In this document: piece by piece, positions 12,446 to 21,559 of the stretch
Layout of the letters: the number at the start of each line of letters is the position of its first letter
Position numbering within the stretch: the stretch's first letter is position 1
Origin: Rhizobacter sp. Root404
Lineage (GTDB): Bacteria > Pseudomonadota > Gammaproteobacteria > Burkholderiales > Burkholderiaceae_C
Direction: 5' to 3'
Length of the DNA: 64,000 nt
Assembly: GCF_001425865.1 (NCBI RefSeq)
Contig: NZ_LMDS01000004.1
Span: 1,368,947-1,432,946, forward strand
Notes under the pieces: model-generated
Seen by the model: the letters and a program-made list of their open reading frames with translations, nothing else
Told to the model about the DNA's origin: nothing
Database searches by the model: none
Made by a program: the position numbers and the translations under genes

Positions 12446-12820
12446 TCAGGCCTCGAGGCCGTACTTGCCCTCGACGACCGGCTTGTTCTCGTTCAGCCGG
12501 ATCGCGCCGATCACCAGGCGGTAGATCACCCAGACCATGTCGGCGATCAGCACGATCCAGCCGACCAGCACGATCATCAGCAGCAGCCCGACGAACGCGG
12601 CGATCAGGCTGATCCAGAAGGTGCGGATCTGCCAGGTGAAGTGGGATTCGAGGTAGGTGCCGGCCACGTCGCCGCGCTTGACGTAGTTCATGATGATCGC
12701 GGCGATCGAAGTGAAGCCGACGATGAAGCTGGCGGCGTACAGGCCGTAGATGATCCAGGTCAGCGTCTTGTTGGAGCGCAGGCGCTCGTCGGTCGTTTCA
12801 GCGGTGGTCAGGTCGGTCAT
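12446..12820 (-). CDS. Small DUF4870-like membrane protein
   Basis: A 124-residue protein with three or four predicted membrane helices: around residues 22-45, 68-88 and 89-108. The motif SHFTWQIRTFWISL between helices matches the DUF4870/COG3671 family of small integral membrane proteins of unknown function. It starts with a soluble, charged N-terminus of about 18 residues. Its stop lies ten bases before the Atm1-type exporter gene, so the two are probably co-transcribed. Confidence 0.75.
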   Translation of the reverse strand: MTDLTTAETTDERLRSNKTLTWIIYGLYAASFIVGFTSIAAIIMNYVKRGDVAGTYLESHFTWQIRTFWISLIAAFVGLLLMIVLVGWIVLIADMVWVIYRLVIGAIRLNENKPVVEGKYGLEA

Positions 12821-12930
12821 GAGTCACTCTCCCGGTGGTGTTGTCGAAACGAAGCGGCGGCATCTTCGCATGACGCGCCGGCAAAGGTGGAAGAATCCGC
12901 CGGACAACGACAACCCGCAGGTGAGCCCCG

Positions 12931-13362
12931 ATGGCCGAGATTCAAGTCGAGAACCCGATGCCCGATTCGCTCGCCCCGCTGCGCCTGCCCGACGACCGCC
13001 AGCTGGTGCTGCGCGTGATGCCGATGCCGGCGGACGCGAACGGCAACGGCGACATCTTCGGCGGCTGGATCATGGCCCAGGTCGACATCGCCGGCGCGGT
13101 GCTGCCGGCGCGGATCGCGAAGGGCCGGATCGTCACGGTCGCGGTCAACGAGTTCATCTTCAAGCAGCCCGTGTCGATCAGCGACCTGCTGAGCTTCTAC
13201 GCCAAGGTCGAGCGCATCGGCAAGACCTCGGTCACCGTCAACGTCGAGGTCTACGCCGAGCGCAACCCGGCCAACCTGCAGGTCGTCAAGGTGACCGAGG
13301 CGAATCTGACCTACGTGGCGATCGACAAGGACGGCAAGCCGCGCCTGATCCCGACCACCTGA
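12931..13362 (+). CDS. Acyl-CoA thioesterase, YciA-type hotdog fold
   Basis: It hydrolyses acyl-CoA to free acid and CoA in the cytoplasm. The 143 residues fit a single hotdog domain. The central-helix motif NGDIFGGWIMAQVDIAGA, with the catalytic aspartate, and VNEFIFKQPV are typical of YciA-like enzymes. It stands alone between leftward genes. The stop region carries an imperfect 14-base tandem duplication (13351-13377), so a second in-frame-looking stop motif lies just behind the true one. Confidence 0.88.
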   Translation: MAEIQVENPMPDSLAPLRLPDDRQLVLRVMPMPADANGNGDIFGGWIMAQVDIAGAVLPARIAKGRIVTVAVNEFIFKQPVSISDLLSFYAKVERIGKTSVTVNVEVYAERNPANLQVVKVTEANLTYVAIDKDGKPRLIPTT

Positions 13363-13392
13363 TGCCGACTACCTGACCCGCTCGCCGGCGCG

Positions 13393-14790
13393 TCAGCTGG
13401 TCTCGCGCACCCGCGGCTCGATCGCCGACAGGGCGTCGAGGAACTCCTTGCGCCACCAATGCACGTCGTTCGTGCGGATGCGCTGCAGCAGCGCCGCGTG
13501 GCGCTCGCGCCGCTCCGCCAGCGGCATCTGCAGCGCGCGCTGGATCGTCTGCGCGGCGGCCGGGATGTCGTACGGGTTGACCAGCAGCGCCTCGCGCATC
13601 TGCTCGGCGGCGCCGGCGAAGCGCGACAACACCAGCACGCCGGGATCCTCCTGCGTCTGCATCGCGACGTACTCCTTCGCGACCAGGTTCATGCCGTCGC
13701 GCAGCGGCGTGACCAGCGCCACGCGCGCGCACCGGTACAGCGCCGGCAGCCGGCGCCGCGCCCAGGTGCGGTGCAGGTAGCGGATCGGCATCCAGTCGAG
13801 CTCGCCATAGTCGCCATTGATCTCGCCGGCCAGGCCTTCGAGGTCGCGGCGCAGGTCGTCGTACGCGTCCACCGTTTCACGGGTCGGCGAGGCGATCTGG
13901 ATCAGCGTCGCGCTGTTGCGGTTCTCCGGGTAGTTGGCCAGCAGCTCGCGGAACGCGCGAAAGCGCCGCGGCAGCCCCTTCGAGTAGTCGAGCCGGTCGA
14001 CGCCGACCAGCAGCCGGCGCTTGCTGTACTGGTCGCGCAGCATGGCCTCGGTCTCCCGCGACTCGGTGCTGTGGGCCAGGCGCTGGAATTCGTCGACGTC
14101 GATGCCGATCGGGAATGCGCGCGCGACGACCCGCCGCCCGAAGGCCTCGAATTCGTCGTTGCCGAGCGCGGTCGCGTTCGCCTCCTCGACGACGAAGCGG
14201 GCGAAGTGATCGGCATCGCTGCGGGTCTGCAACCCGACCAGGTCGTAGGCGAAGAACGAGCGCATCAGCCATTCGTGCCCCGGGATCGCCGCGAGGATCG
14301 GCGGCGGCGGCAGCGGGATGTGCAGGAAGAAGCCGATGCGCTGGCGGCAGCCGAGCGCGCGCAGCTCCGCGGCCAGCGGGATCAGGTGGTAGTCGTGCAC
14401 CCAGACCACATCGTCGGGCTGCAGCAGCGCCGCCAGCTTGCGCGCGAACAGCCGGTTGACGCGCTGGTAGCCGGCGAAGAAGCCGGCGCCGAAGTCGGCC
14501 AGGTCGAGCCGGTAGTGGAAGGCGGGCCAGAGCGCCTGGTTCGAGTAGCCGGTGTAGTAGGCGTCGTGATCGGCCTGCGACAAGTCGAGCGTGACCAGCT
14601 GCACCGAGCCCGAACGCTGCATGTGCAACTCGCCCTCGCCCGGCGCCCCGCTCTCGTTGATCTTGCCGCTCCAGCCGAACCACAGGCCCCCGCTCTGCGA
14701 CAGCGCGTCGCCAAGCGCGACGGCCAGGCCGCCCGCGGCCGCCTTGCGCGGGTCCCCGATGCGGTTGGAAACGACGACGAGGCGGCCCAT
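13393..14790 (-). CDS. otsA: Alpha,alpha-trehalose-phosphate synthase
   Basis: It joins glucose from UDP-glucose to glucose-6-phosphate, giving trehalose-6-phosphate. The 465 residues belong to GT20. Visible motifs: the N-terminal nucleotide-sugar loop KAAAGGLAVAL, VWVHDYHLIPLAAELR, GVDRLDYSKGLPRRF, and the donor-site DGMNLVAKEYVA. The start at 14790 overlaps the stop of the GH15 gene by one base (TGATG), so translation is coupled. It is the last gene of the trehalose operon. Trehalose would serve as compatible solute or stress protectant. Confidence 0.95.
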   Translation of the reverse strand: MGRLVVVSNRIGDPRKAAAGGLAVALGDALSQSGGLWFGWSGKINESGAPGEGELHMQRSGSVQLVTLDLSQADHDAYYTGYSNQALWPAFHYRLDLADFGAGFFAGYQRVNRLFARKLAALLQPDDVVWVHDYHLIPLAAELRALGCRQRIGFFLHIPLPPPPILAAIPGHEWLMRSFFAYDLVGLQTRSDADHFARFVVEEANATALGNDEFEAFGRRVVARAFPIGIDVDEFQRLAHSTESRETEAMLRDQYSKRRLLVGVDRLDYSKGLPRRFRAFRELLANYPENRNSATLIQIASPTRETVDAYDDLRRDLEGLAGEINGDYGELDWMPIRYLHRTWARRRLPALYRCARVALVTPLRDGMNLVAKEYVAMQTQEDPGVLVLSRFAGAAEQMREALLVNPYDIPAAAQTIQRALQMPLAERRERHAALLQRIRTNDVHWWRKEFLDALSAIEPRVRETS

Positions 14791-16589
14791 CAGATCCTCG
14801 AGTCCCAAGGCGCGGACAGGCGCGTCGCGGCGTTGATGATCCCGACCATCGAATACGTCTGCGGGAAGTTGCCCCAGAGCTGCCCGGTGACCGGGTGGGT
14901 GTCTTCCGAGAGCAGCCCGAGCGGGTTGCGCACCGCCAGCAGCGCATTGAAGATCTCGCGCGCCTGCTCCTTGCGGCCGATGCGCGCGAGCGCGTCGATG
15001 CGCCAGAACGCGCAGATGTTGAACGAGGTCTCGGGCAGGCCGAAGTCGTCGGGCGCCTCGTAGCGGCGCATGTAGGGGCCGTCGCACAGCACGGCCTCCA
15101 GCGCGTCGACGGTCTTGACGAAGCGCGGGTCCATCGGATCGATCATGCCGACCTCGGCCATCAGCAGCACGCTGGCGTCGAGCTCGCGGCCGCCGAAGCT
15201 CTCGGCGAACGCCTGGCGCTCCTCGCTCCACGAACGCTCGAGGATCTTGGCGCGGATCAGCGCCGCGCGCTCGTGCCAGAAGGCCGCGCGATCGGTCAGG
15301 TCGAAGGTCTCGGCAATCTTGGCGAGCCGGTCGCAGGCCGCCCAGTTCATCAGCACCGACGAGGTGTGCACGCGGGCGCGGGTGCGCAGCTCCCACATGC
15401 CGGCGTCGGGCTGGTCGTGGATCTGGAACGCCCGCTCGCCGACGATCTCCAGCATCGCGAATTCCTCGCGCGTGCCGCGCCGCAGCAGCCGGTGGTCGTG
15501 GAAGGCCTGCGCGGCGCCGAGCACGATGTTGCCGTAGACGTCGTGCTGGAAGTGCTCTGCCGCTTGGTTGCCCACGCGCACCGGCCGGTGGCCGCGGTAG
15601 CCGCCCAGGTGCGCGACGATGGACTCCGGCAGCTCCTGCTCCAGCCCGATCCCGTAGAGCGGCTGGATGTGGCCGCCGCCGGTGCGGGCGACCGCGTCGC
15701 GCAGCCAGCGCAGGTAATCCTCCATCGTGCCGACCTCGGACAGGCTGTTGAGCGCGCGCACGACGAAGAACGCGTCGCGCAGCCAGCAGAACCGGTAGTC
15801 CCAGTTGCGCTCGCTGCCGGGCGCTTCGGGCAGGCTGGTGGTCATCGCGGCGACGATCGCGCCGGTCTCCTCGAACAGGCACATCTTCAGCGTGATCGCG
15901 GCGCGGATCACCGCGGTCTGCCATTCGAGCGGCAGCGCCAGGCGGCGCGTCCACTGGCGCCAGTAGTTCGCCGTGTGTTCTTCGAGCCAGCGCGCGGTCT
16001 CCTCGACCGCGCCGTCGAGCGATTCGTCAGTGCCGAGCAGCAGGCTGACCGGGCCGTTCAGCGTGAAGGTGGTCTCGTCGAGGATGTAGGTGATCGGCGC
16101 GTCGGTGGTCAGCCGCAGCGTGCGCTCGGGCGTGACGAAGCGCAGGTGATTGCTGCCGCGCGTGCGCGACGGCGTCGTGCGGCCCCAGTCCGCACGCGGC
16201 CGCAGCACGATGCGGATGCGCGGCGAGCCCTGCAGCGGCCGCACCCGGCGCACCAGCTGCATCGGGTGGAACGAGCGCTCGTGGCGCATGAAGCGCGGCG
16301 CGAAGTCGGTCACCTCGACGGCGTTGTCGCGGTGGTCGAACAGCCGGGTGCGCAGGATCGCGGTGTTCTCGTCGTAGGCCTGCTCGGTGCGCACGCAGCC
16401 GTCGAGCACGATCTGGAAACTGCCCTCCTCGCCGATGCCGTCGGCCGAATCGAGCAGCGCGTGGAACACCGGATCGCTGTCGAAGCGCGGCATGCAGCAC
16501 CAGACGATGCGCGCCTGGGCGTCGATCAGCGCGCTGATCGTGCAGTTGCCGATCATGCCGAGGTTGAGGTTCGCTTCGTTGGGGATCAT
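14790..16589 (-). CDS. GH15-family glucoamylase/trehalase-like enzyme
   Basis: A 599-residue protein of glycoside hydrolase family 15. The N-terminal beta-sandwich begins MIPNEANLNLGMIGNCTISA. The catalytic (alpha/alpha)6 barrel includes GSERNWDYRFCWLRDAFF and a later WELRTRARVHTSS. Proteins of this type sit between otsB and otsA in many Burkholderiales; some bacterial GH15 enzymes are trehalases, so it may turn over trehalose or another alpha-glucan. No export signal is seen, so it is cytoplasmic. Start 16589 overlaps the otsB stop by four bases. Confidence 0.88.
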   Translation of the reverse strand: MIPNEANLNLGMIGNCTISALIDAQARIVWCCMPRFDSDPVFHALLDSADGIGEEGSFQIVLDGCVRTEQAYDENTAILRTRLFDHRDNAVEVTDFAPRFMRHERSFHPMQLVRRVRPLQGSPRIRIVLRPRADWGRTTPSRTRGSNHLRFVTPERTLRLTTDAPITYILDETTFTLNGPVSLLLGTDESLDGAVEETARWLEEHTANYWRQWTRRLALPLEWQTAVIRAAITLKMCLFEETGAIVAAMTTSLPEAPGSERNWDYRFCWLRDAFFVVRALNSLSEVGTMEDYLRWLRDAVARTGGGHIQPLYGIGLEQELPESIVAHLGGYRGHRPVRVGNQAAEHFQHDVYGNIVLGAAQAFHDHRLLRRGTREEFAMLEIVGERAFQIHDQPDAGMWELRTRARVHTSSVLMNWAACDRLAKIAETFDLTDRAAFWHERAALIRAKILERSWSEERQAFAESFGGRELDASVLLMAEVGMIDPMDPRFVKTVDALEAVLCDGPYMRRYEAPDDFGLPETSFNICAFWRIDALARIGRKEQAREIFNALLAVRNPLGLLSEDTHPVTGQLWGNFPQTYSMVGIINAATRLSAPWDSRI

Positions 16590-17374
16590 GCCGCGCGGTT
16601 CTCCTGTGATGTGGTGTCGGGCTCCAGCGCGGTACGCAGCCACGCGCCGACCGACGCGGGATCGGCGAGCCGGTAGCGCGCCCGGGTCACGCCGCCACCG
16701 ACGCGCACGCCGAAGCCGCCGGCCGCCTGCACCGCTGCGATGCCGTCCTCGTCGGTGCGGTCGTCGCCGACGAACACGGGCTGGCGGCCGGCGAACAGCG
16801 GCTGCAAAAGCAGCGCCTGCACCGCGCTGCCCTTGGACACCGCACGCTGCTTCAGTTCGAAGACGCAATGGCCGTGCAGCCACTCCCAGTCGTCGCTCGC
16901 GCCGGGGATCGCGGCCAGCGCGGCCATCAGCGCGTCGCGGCACTCGGCCTCGAGTTCGGGCCGCGCCCGGTAGTGGAGCGACAGACCGCTGGACTTCGGC
17001 TCGAAGATCAGCCCCGCGTGGCGCGCCGCGAGGGCGTGCGCCTGGCGAACCACGCTGTCCGGCGGCGGCGCCGCCACTTGCCGCACGGCGCCGTGCGCGT
17101 CGCGCCACTCGGCACCATGCGCGCCAGCCGCGATCGGCCGCAGCGGCGCGAGGAAGTCATCGAGCTGTGCGATCGGCCGGCCGCTGACGATCGCCAGCGC
17201 ACCATTCAGGCGCGCGGCGAGCGCATGCAGCGTCGGACGCACCCACGCGGGCACCTGCACGTCCTGCGGGCGTGCGGCGATCGGTACGAGCGTGCCGTCG
17301 AAGTCGAGGAACAGCGCTGCTGCACCGGACAAGGGCGGCGGCGCGGCTGCGGAAGGATCGGTGTTGGCAGTCAC
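16586..17374 (-). CDS. otsB: Trehalose-6-phosphate phosphatase
   Basis: It removes phosphate from trehalose-6-phosphate, completing trehalose synthesis. The 262 residues carry the HAD motif I LFLDFDGTLVP (nucleophile Asp), motif II AIVSGRP, and motif IV FVGDDRTDEDG. The length matches E. coli OtsB (266). It is the first gene of the otsB-GH15-otsA operon; each junction overlaps by one to four bases. Confidence 0.94.
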   Translation of the reverse strand: MTANTDPSAAAPPPLSGAAALFLDFDGTLVPIAARPQDVQVPAWVRPTLHALAARLNGALAIVSGRPIAQLDDFLAPLRPIAAGAHGAEWRDAHGAVRQVAAPPPDSVVRQAHALAARHAGLIFEPKSSGLSLHYRARPELEAECRDALMAALAAIPGASDDWEWLHGHCVFELKQRAVSKGSAVQALLLQPLFAGRQPVFVGDDRTDEDGIAAVQAAGGFGVRVGGGVTRARYRLADPASVGAWLRTALEPDTTSQENRAA

Positions 17375-17434
17375 CCGCCGACCGTAGCAGGGCCGGCGGG
17401 GGGTTGTCTGTCAGCCAACGCCGCGCCGCGCAGG

Positions 17435-18271
17435 CTAGTCGACGAAGAAATCCGGCACGAACTCGGTCGTGCCGGGCGTCACGCTGTAGCGGTCGAGGTC
17501 GGTGATGCCGTGCTGCGCGAGCAGCGCGTCGTCGATGAAGAAGTTGCCGGTCGTGGTGGCCGCCTCGCTGGTCAGGATCAGGTACGCGGCGTCGGAGAGG
17601 ATCTCGGGCTTGCGGCAGCGCGACAGGTCGACGCCGGGGATCATCTGCAGCGCCGCGGTCGCGATCGCGGTGCGCGGCCACAGGCTGTTGACGCCGATGC
17701 CGTGCGGCCGGAACTCGCCGGCGTGGCCGAGCGTGCACTCGCTCATCCCGTACTTGGCCATCGTATAAGCCACATGCGGGCTGAACCAGTGCTCGCGCAT
17801 CGACAGCGGCGGCGACATGTTCAGCACGTGCGGGTTGCGCCCGGCCCGTGCGCTCTTGATCAGTTCGGCCAGGCAGCTCTGCGTGCACAGGTAGGTGCCG
17901 CGCACGTTGACGCCGAACATCAGGTCGAAACGCTTCATCGGCGTCGCGGTCGTCGGCGTCAGGCTGATCGCGCTGGCGTTGTTGACCAGGATGTCGATGC
18001 CGCCGAAGCGCCCGACCGCCTGCTCGAACGCCGCGAGCACACTGGCTTCGTCGCGGATGTCGGTCTGCAGCGCGAGCGCGTGGCCGCCGGCGGCCTCGAT
18101 CTCGGCCGCGGCGGAGTGGATCGTGCCGGGCAGCTTGGGGTTGGCCTCGGTCGTCTTCGCGGCGATCACGATGTTGGCGCCGTCGGCGGCGGCGCGCTTG
18201 GCGATCGCCAGGCCGATGCCACGCGAGGCGCCGGTGATGAACAGGGTCTTGCCCTCGAGCGTGCGGGTCAT
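17435..18271 (-). CDS. SDR-family oxidoreductase (HSDL2-like)
   Basis: A 278-residue short-chain dehydrogenase. It has the nucleotide-binding TGASRGIGLAIAKRAA, NNASAISL, and catalytic Tyr-Lys in AYTMAKYGMSE; LNMSPPLS supplies the serine. The insert HWFSPHVAYTMAKYG and the C-terminal TGNFFIDD are typical of the HSDL2-like branch, which is linked to fatty-acid metabolism. The start at 18271 overlaps the GDSL hydrolase stop by four bases. It is the last gene of the beta-oxidation operon. The substrate is unknown. Confidence 0.87.
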   Translation of the reverse strand: MTRTLEGKTLFITGASRGIGLAIAKRAAADGANIVIAAKTTEANPKLPGTIHSAAAEIEAAGGHALALQTDIRDEASVLAAFEQAVGRFGGIDILVNNASAISLTPTTATPMKRFDLMFGVNVRGTYLCTQSCLAELIKSARAGRNPHVLNMSPPLSMREHWFSPHVAYTMAKYGMSECTLGHAGEFRPHGIGVNSLWPRTAIATAALQMIPGVDLSRCRKPEILSDAAYLILTSEAATTTGNFFIDDALLAQHGITDLDRYSVTPGTTEFVPDFFVD

Positions 18272-18999
18272 GATTTGGCGATCTCCAACGGAAGGATTCT
18301 GTCGACGACGAAGCGCGCGAGCGCCTCGCCGCAGGCACGGTACACCGGCTCGCCGGGGTGGAAGCCGTCGCTGGACATCGCGCCCGGCGCAAGCTGCAAT
18401 GCGATCGGCGTGTGGAACACGTTCGGCTTGCTCGCCGCCCAGGCGGCCATCGCGGTGTCGTGGAGCCGCGCATCGGCGCCCATCACGCCGCGCAGCGGCT
18501 GCGGCAGCAGCGGGAACTGGTTGATCGGCGGCAGCGGCGCGAAGACGACGTAGCGCGCCCGCCCCTGGCCGAGCAGCCAGTCGGCGAGGGCGGCGCGGTG
18601 CTGCACGGCGCGCTTCGGCGGAACCAGATCGATCACGTCGTTGACGCCGGTCAGCACGACCGCCACATCCGCCACCGGCGGCGGATCGGCCCGCAGCAGC
18701 GCCAGGACCTCCAATGTCGTCAGGCCCGACTTCGCGCGCAGCCGCCACCGCACCGCGCGGCCGCTGCGGCGGTGCAGCGTGCGCGTGAAGTGGCCGGCGA
18801 ACGCGTGATCCTGCGTCGCGACGCCGACGCCGGCCGCCGACGAATCCCCCGCGATCAGCACCCGCAAGGCACCCGCCCCGCTGCCGATCTGCCCCTCGCG
18901 CGGCCCGGCCGCCTCCGGCAAGGCGGGGGCACGCCGGCGCGTGCCCATCGCCTGCGCGATCAGCACGGGCGACAGCACGAGCTTCAGCGCGAGCGACAT
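18268..18999 (-). CDS. SGNH/GDSL-family esterase or lipase
   Basis: A 243-residue hydrolase. The catalytic serine is in VLIAGDSSAAGVG (block I). TGVNDVIDL gives the oxyanion asparagine and SSDGFHPGEP supplies the Asp-His of the triad. The N-terminal 20 residues are hydrophobic (SLALKLVLSPVLIAQA), which suggests a signal or anchor. It lies in the fatty-acid operon, seven bases after the enoyl-CoA hydratase gene, and overlaps the SDR gene, so release of acyl groups from esters is a plausible role. Confidence 0.84.
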   Translation of the reverse strand: MSLALKLVLSPVLIAQAMGTRRRAPALPEAAGPREGQIGSGAGALRVLIAGDSSAAGVGVATQDHAFAGHFTRTLHRRSGRAVRWRLRAKSGLTTLEVLALLRADPPPVADVAVVLTGVNDVIDLVPPKRAVQHRAALADWLLGQGRARYVVFAPLPPINQFPLLPQPLRGVMGADARLHDTAMAAWAASKPNVFHTPIALQLAPGAMSSDGFHPGEPVYRACGEALARFVVDRILPLEIAKS

Positions 19000-19006
19000 G
19001 GCGCGA

Positions 19007-19762
19007 TCAGAACTTCGAGAAGTCCGGCTTGCGCTTCTGGAAGAACGCGCTGAACGCCTCCTGCGCCTCGGGGCTGCGCAGCCGCGCGCCGAACACCTCG
19101 CCCTCGACGGCGATGGTTTCGGCAGCGAGCGCGGCGCGGGCGCGGCGCATCAGCGTCTTGCTGTCGCGCACGGCGCCCGGCGGCAGCGCGTTGAAGCGCT
19201 CGGCGACGCGGCGCGCGTGGTTCACGACCTCGTTCGCCGGCAGCACCGCGTTGGCGATGCCGCACTCGACCGCGTCGGCACCGGTGAACGGGTCGCCCAG
19301 CAGCAGCTTCTCGGCCGCGCGCACGTTGCCCATCAGCTGCGGCACGATCAGGCTGGACGCGAACTCCGGCACCAGGCCGAGGCTGACGAACGGCATCGCC
19401 AGCCGCGCCTCGTCCGATACGTAGACGAAATCGCAATGCAGCAGCAGCGTCGTGCCGATGCCGATCGCGGCACCGGTCACCGCGGCGATCACCGGCTTGT
19501 CGCAGCCCATCAGCGCGCGCATGAAAACGTAGGCCGGCGGTTCGCCGGGCGGACGCTTCATAAAGTCGTCGATGTCGTTGCCCGACGTGAAGATGCCCGG
19601 CTGGCCGGTGATCAGCACGGCGCGCACCGCGTTGTCGGCCTTGGCGGCGTCGAGCGCGGCACCCATCGCGTGGTACATCGCGCCGGTGATCGCGTTCTTC
19701 TTCTCGGGGCGCGCGATCTCGATGGTCGCGACGCCGTTCAACGTGGCGGTCTTGATGCTCAT
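19007..19762 (-). CDS. Enoyl-CoA hydratase/isomerase
   Basis: A 251-residue crotonase-fold enzyme. The oxyanion-hole loops are FTSGNDIDDF and AAVTGAAIGIGTTLLLHCDF. PFVSLGLVPEFASS holds the position of one catalytic acid (Glu in VPE). It acts on 2-enoyl-CoA or isomerises enoyl-CoA in beta-oxidation. The upstream in-frame extension to 20074 overlaps the DUF1569 gene, and the family N-terminus starts at 19762 (MSIKTATLNG). It probably supplements the hydratase domain of the FadB-like protein for unusual chains. Confidence 0.87.
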   Translation of the reverse strand: MSIKTATLNGVATIEIARPEKKNAITGAMYHAMGAALDAAKADNAVRAVLITGQPGIFTSGNDIDDFMKRPPGEPPAYVFMRALMGCDKPVIAAVTGAAIGIGTTLLLHCDFVYVSDEARLAMPFVSLGLVPEFASSLIVPQLMGNVRAAEKLLLGDPFTGADAVECGIANAVLPANEVVNHARRVAERFNALPPGAVRDSKTLMRRARAALAAETIAVEGEVFGARLRSPEAQEAFSAFFQKRKPDFSKF

Positions 19763-19788
19763 GCGGCGGTCTCCTTCAGTGACGTTGT

Positions 19789-20343
19789 TCAAGCCGCGGT
19801 GGCGGCTTCGTTCCAGTGGTTCGCGAGGTGCATCAGGTGCGCCCGCGCGTAGTCGGATTTGTCGAGTGTGCCGTAGGCGAAATGCGGCTGCAGGGCGCCG
19901 GCATGGGCGTCGAACGCACGCAGCGCGGCGCTCGCGCGCTCGATCGCCGGCACGAGCGGCTGGCCCTGCGCGATCGCGGGTGCGCCGGGGATCGGCTCGA
20001 CAAGGTCGTGCGACATCGCGCCCCGCGCATTGAACAGCGCGAACGCGTATGAGCCCACCGTGGCGCGAAACCACGCCGGCTTCAGCGCCGGGAAGCCGCT
20101 CATCGAATACTCGATGCTTTGCGCCGCATGGTGCAGCACGTGGGCCAGGTCCCAGGCGCCGGTCAGGCGCGGCGCCGCGGTCTTCAGTTGCGCGAGCGTC
20201 TGCACGGCCGCATCGATCGAGACGAAGCGCTCCGCGGCGAGCGGCGCCGGCCGCACCGCGCTGACCAGCACCGGTGCGGCGAGCGCGCCGACCCCGACGA
20301 CGAGGCCGACCTTCCGGACCGCGCTGCGCCGCTCGGCGTCCAT
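19789..20343 (-). CDS. DUF1569 (DinB-like) protein with Tat-like N-terminus
   Basis: A 184-residue protein matching DUF1569, a member of the DinB-like four-helix family. Histidines lie in DLAHVLHHAAQSIEYS and at HLMHLANHWNEA, as expected for a metal site in this fold. The N-terminus MDAERRSAVRKVGLVVGVGA has a twin arginine before a hydrophobic stretch, so it may be exported. It lies between the thiolase and the hydratase genes; its role in lipid metabolism is unknown. Confidence 0.75.
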   Translation of the reverse strand: MDAERRSAVRKVGLVVGVGALAAPVLVSAVRPAPLAAERFVSIDAAVQTLAQLKTAAPRLTGAWDLAHVLHHAAQSIEYSMSGFPALKPAWFRATVGSYAFALFNARGAMSHDLVEPIPGAPAIAQGQPLVPAIERASAALRAFDAHAGALQPHFAYGTLDKSDYARAHLMHLANHWNEAATAA

Positions 20344-20348
20344 CGCGA

Positions 20349-21545
20349 TCAGACGCGCTCGAAGATGCCCGCCGCGCCCTGCCCCGTGCCCACGCACATC
20401 GTCACCATCCCGTACTTCAGGTTGTGGCGGCGCAGCGCGTGGATCACGGTCGCGGCGCGGATCGCACCGGTCGCGCCGAGCGGGTGGCCCAGCGCGATCG
20501 CGCCGCCCATCGGGTTGACCTTGGCCGGGTCGAGGCCCACGCTGTTGATCACCGCGAGCGACTGCGCGGCGAAGGCCTCGTTCAGCTCGATCCAGTCGAT
20601 GTCCGACAGCTGCAGATTCGCATAGCGCAGCGCGGCCGGGATCGCCTCGATCGGGCCGATGCCCATGATTTCCGGCGGCACGCCGCGCGCGGCGAAGCTG
20701 ACGAACTTCGCCAGCGGCGTCAGGCCGTGCTGTTTGATCGCCTTCTCGCTGGCGAGGATCAGTGCGCCGGCGCCGTCGCTGGTCTGCGAGCTGTTGCCGG
20801 CCGTGACGCTGCCCTTGGCGGCAAACACCGGGCGCAGCTTCGCCAGGCCTTCGAGCGAGGTATCGGGACGCGGGCCTTCGTCGAGCTTGACGGTGCGGGT
20901 CTTCGCGCCCTGCTCGCCGGTCGCCAGGTTCGGGAAACGGTCGACCACGTCGATCGGCGTCATCTCGTCGCTGAACTCGCCGGCGGCCTGCGCCTTCATC
21001 GCACGCTGGTGCGATTCGAGCGCGAACGCGTCCTGCGCCTCGCGCGAGACCTTCCACTGCGCGGCGACCTTCTCGGCGGTGATGCCCATGCCGTAGGCGA
21101 TGCCGATGTTCTCGTCGCGTTCGAAGATCGCCGGGTTGAACGAGGGCTTGTTTCCGCCCATCGGCACCAGGCTCATCGACTCGGCGCCGCCGGCGATCAT
21201 CACGTCGGCCTCGCCGACGCGGATGCGGTCGGCCGCCATCTGGATCGCGGTGATGCCCGACGCGCAGAAGCGGTTGACGGTCACGCCGCCGACCGGGTTC
21301 GAGAACGCCAGCGCGACCGCGACACGGGCCATGTTCATGCCCTGCTCGCCCTCGGGAAACGAGCAGCCGATGATCGCGTCCTCGATCGCCTTCGGATCGA
21401 GCGTCGGCACCTGCGTCATCGCGCTGCGGATCGCCGCGACCAGCAGGTCGTCCGGCCGGGTGTTGCGGAAGTAGCCCCGGCCCGAGCGGCCGATCGGCGT
21501 GCGGGTGGCGGCGACGATGTACGCCTCTTGAACTTGCGTGCTCAT
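20349..21545 (-). CDS. Acetyl-CoA acyltransferase (thiolase)
   Basis: It cleaves 3-ketoacyl-CoA with CoA, the last step of beta-oxidation. The 398 residues show the three active-site blocks: VNRFCASGITAIQ (nucleophile Cys), IALGHPLGATGA (His) and VTMCVGTGQGAA (Cys). Two starts are possible, 21554 and 21545; GGA lies nine bases before the second and abuts the first, so 21545 is chosen. It follows the FadB-like gene by 14 bases, and the pair should form the multifunctional beta-oxidation complex. Confidence 0.94.
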   Translation of the reverse strand: MSTQVQEAYIVAATRTPIGRSGRGYFRNTRPDDLLVAAIRSAMTQVPTLDPKAIEDAIIGCSFPEGEQGMNMARVAVALAFSNPVGGVTVNRFCASGITAIQMAADRIRVGEADVMIAGGAESMSLVPMGGNKPSFNPAIFERDENIGIAYGMGITAEKVAAQWKVSREAQDAFALESHQRAMKAQAAGEFSDEMTPIDVVDRFPNLATGEQGAKTRTVKLDEGPRPDTSLEGLAKLRPVFAAKGSVTAGNSSQTSDGAGALILASEKAIKQHGLTPLAKFVSFAARGVPPEIMGIGPIEAIPAALRYANLQLSDIDWIELNEAFAAQSLAVINSVGLDPAKVNPMGGAIALGHPLGATGAIRAATVIHALRRHNLKYGMVTMCVGTGQGAAGIFERV

Positions 21546-21559
21546 GATGGTCATTCCAA

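Noticed and set aside
14895..16676. A 593-codon plus-strand frame opposite the GH15 gene
   Set aside because: GH15 motifs are intact on the minus strand; the plus frame has no domain and shadow-like composition.
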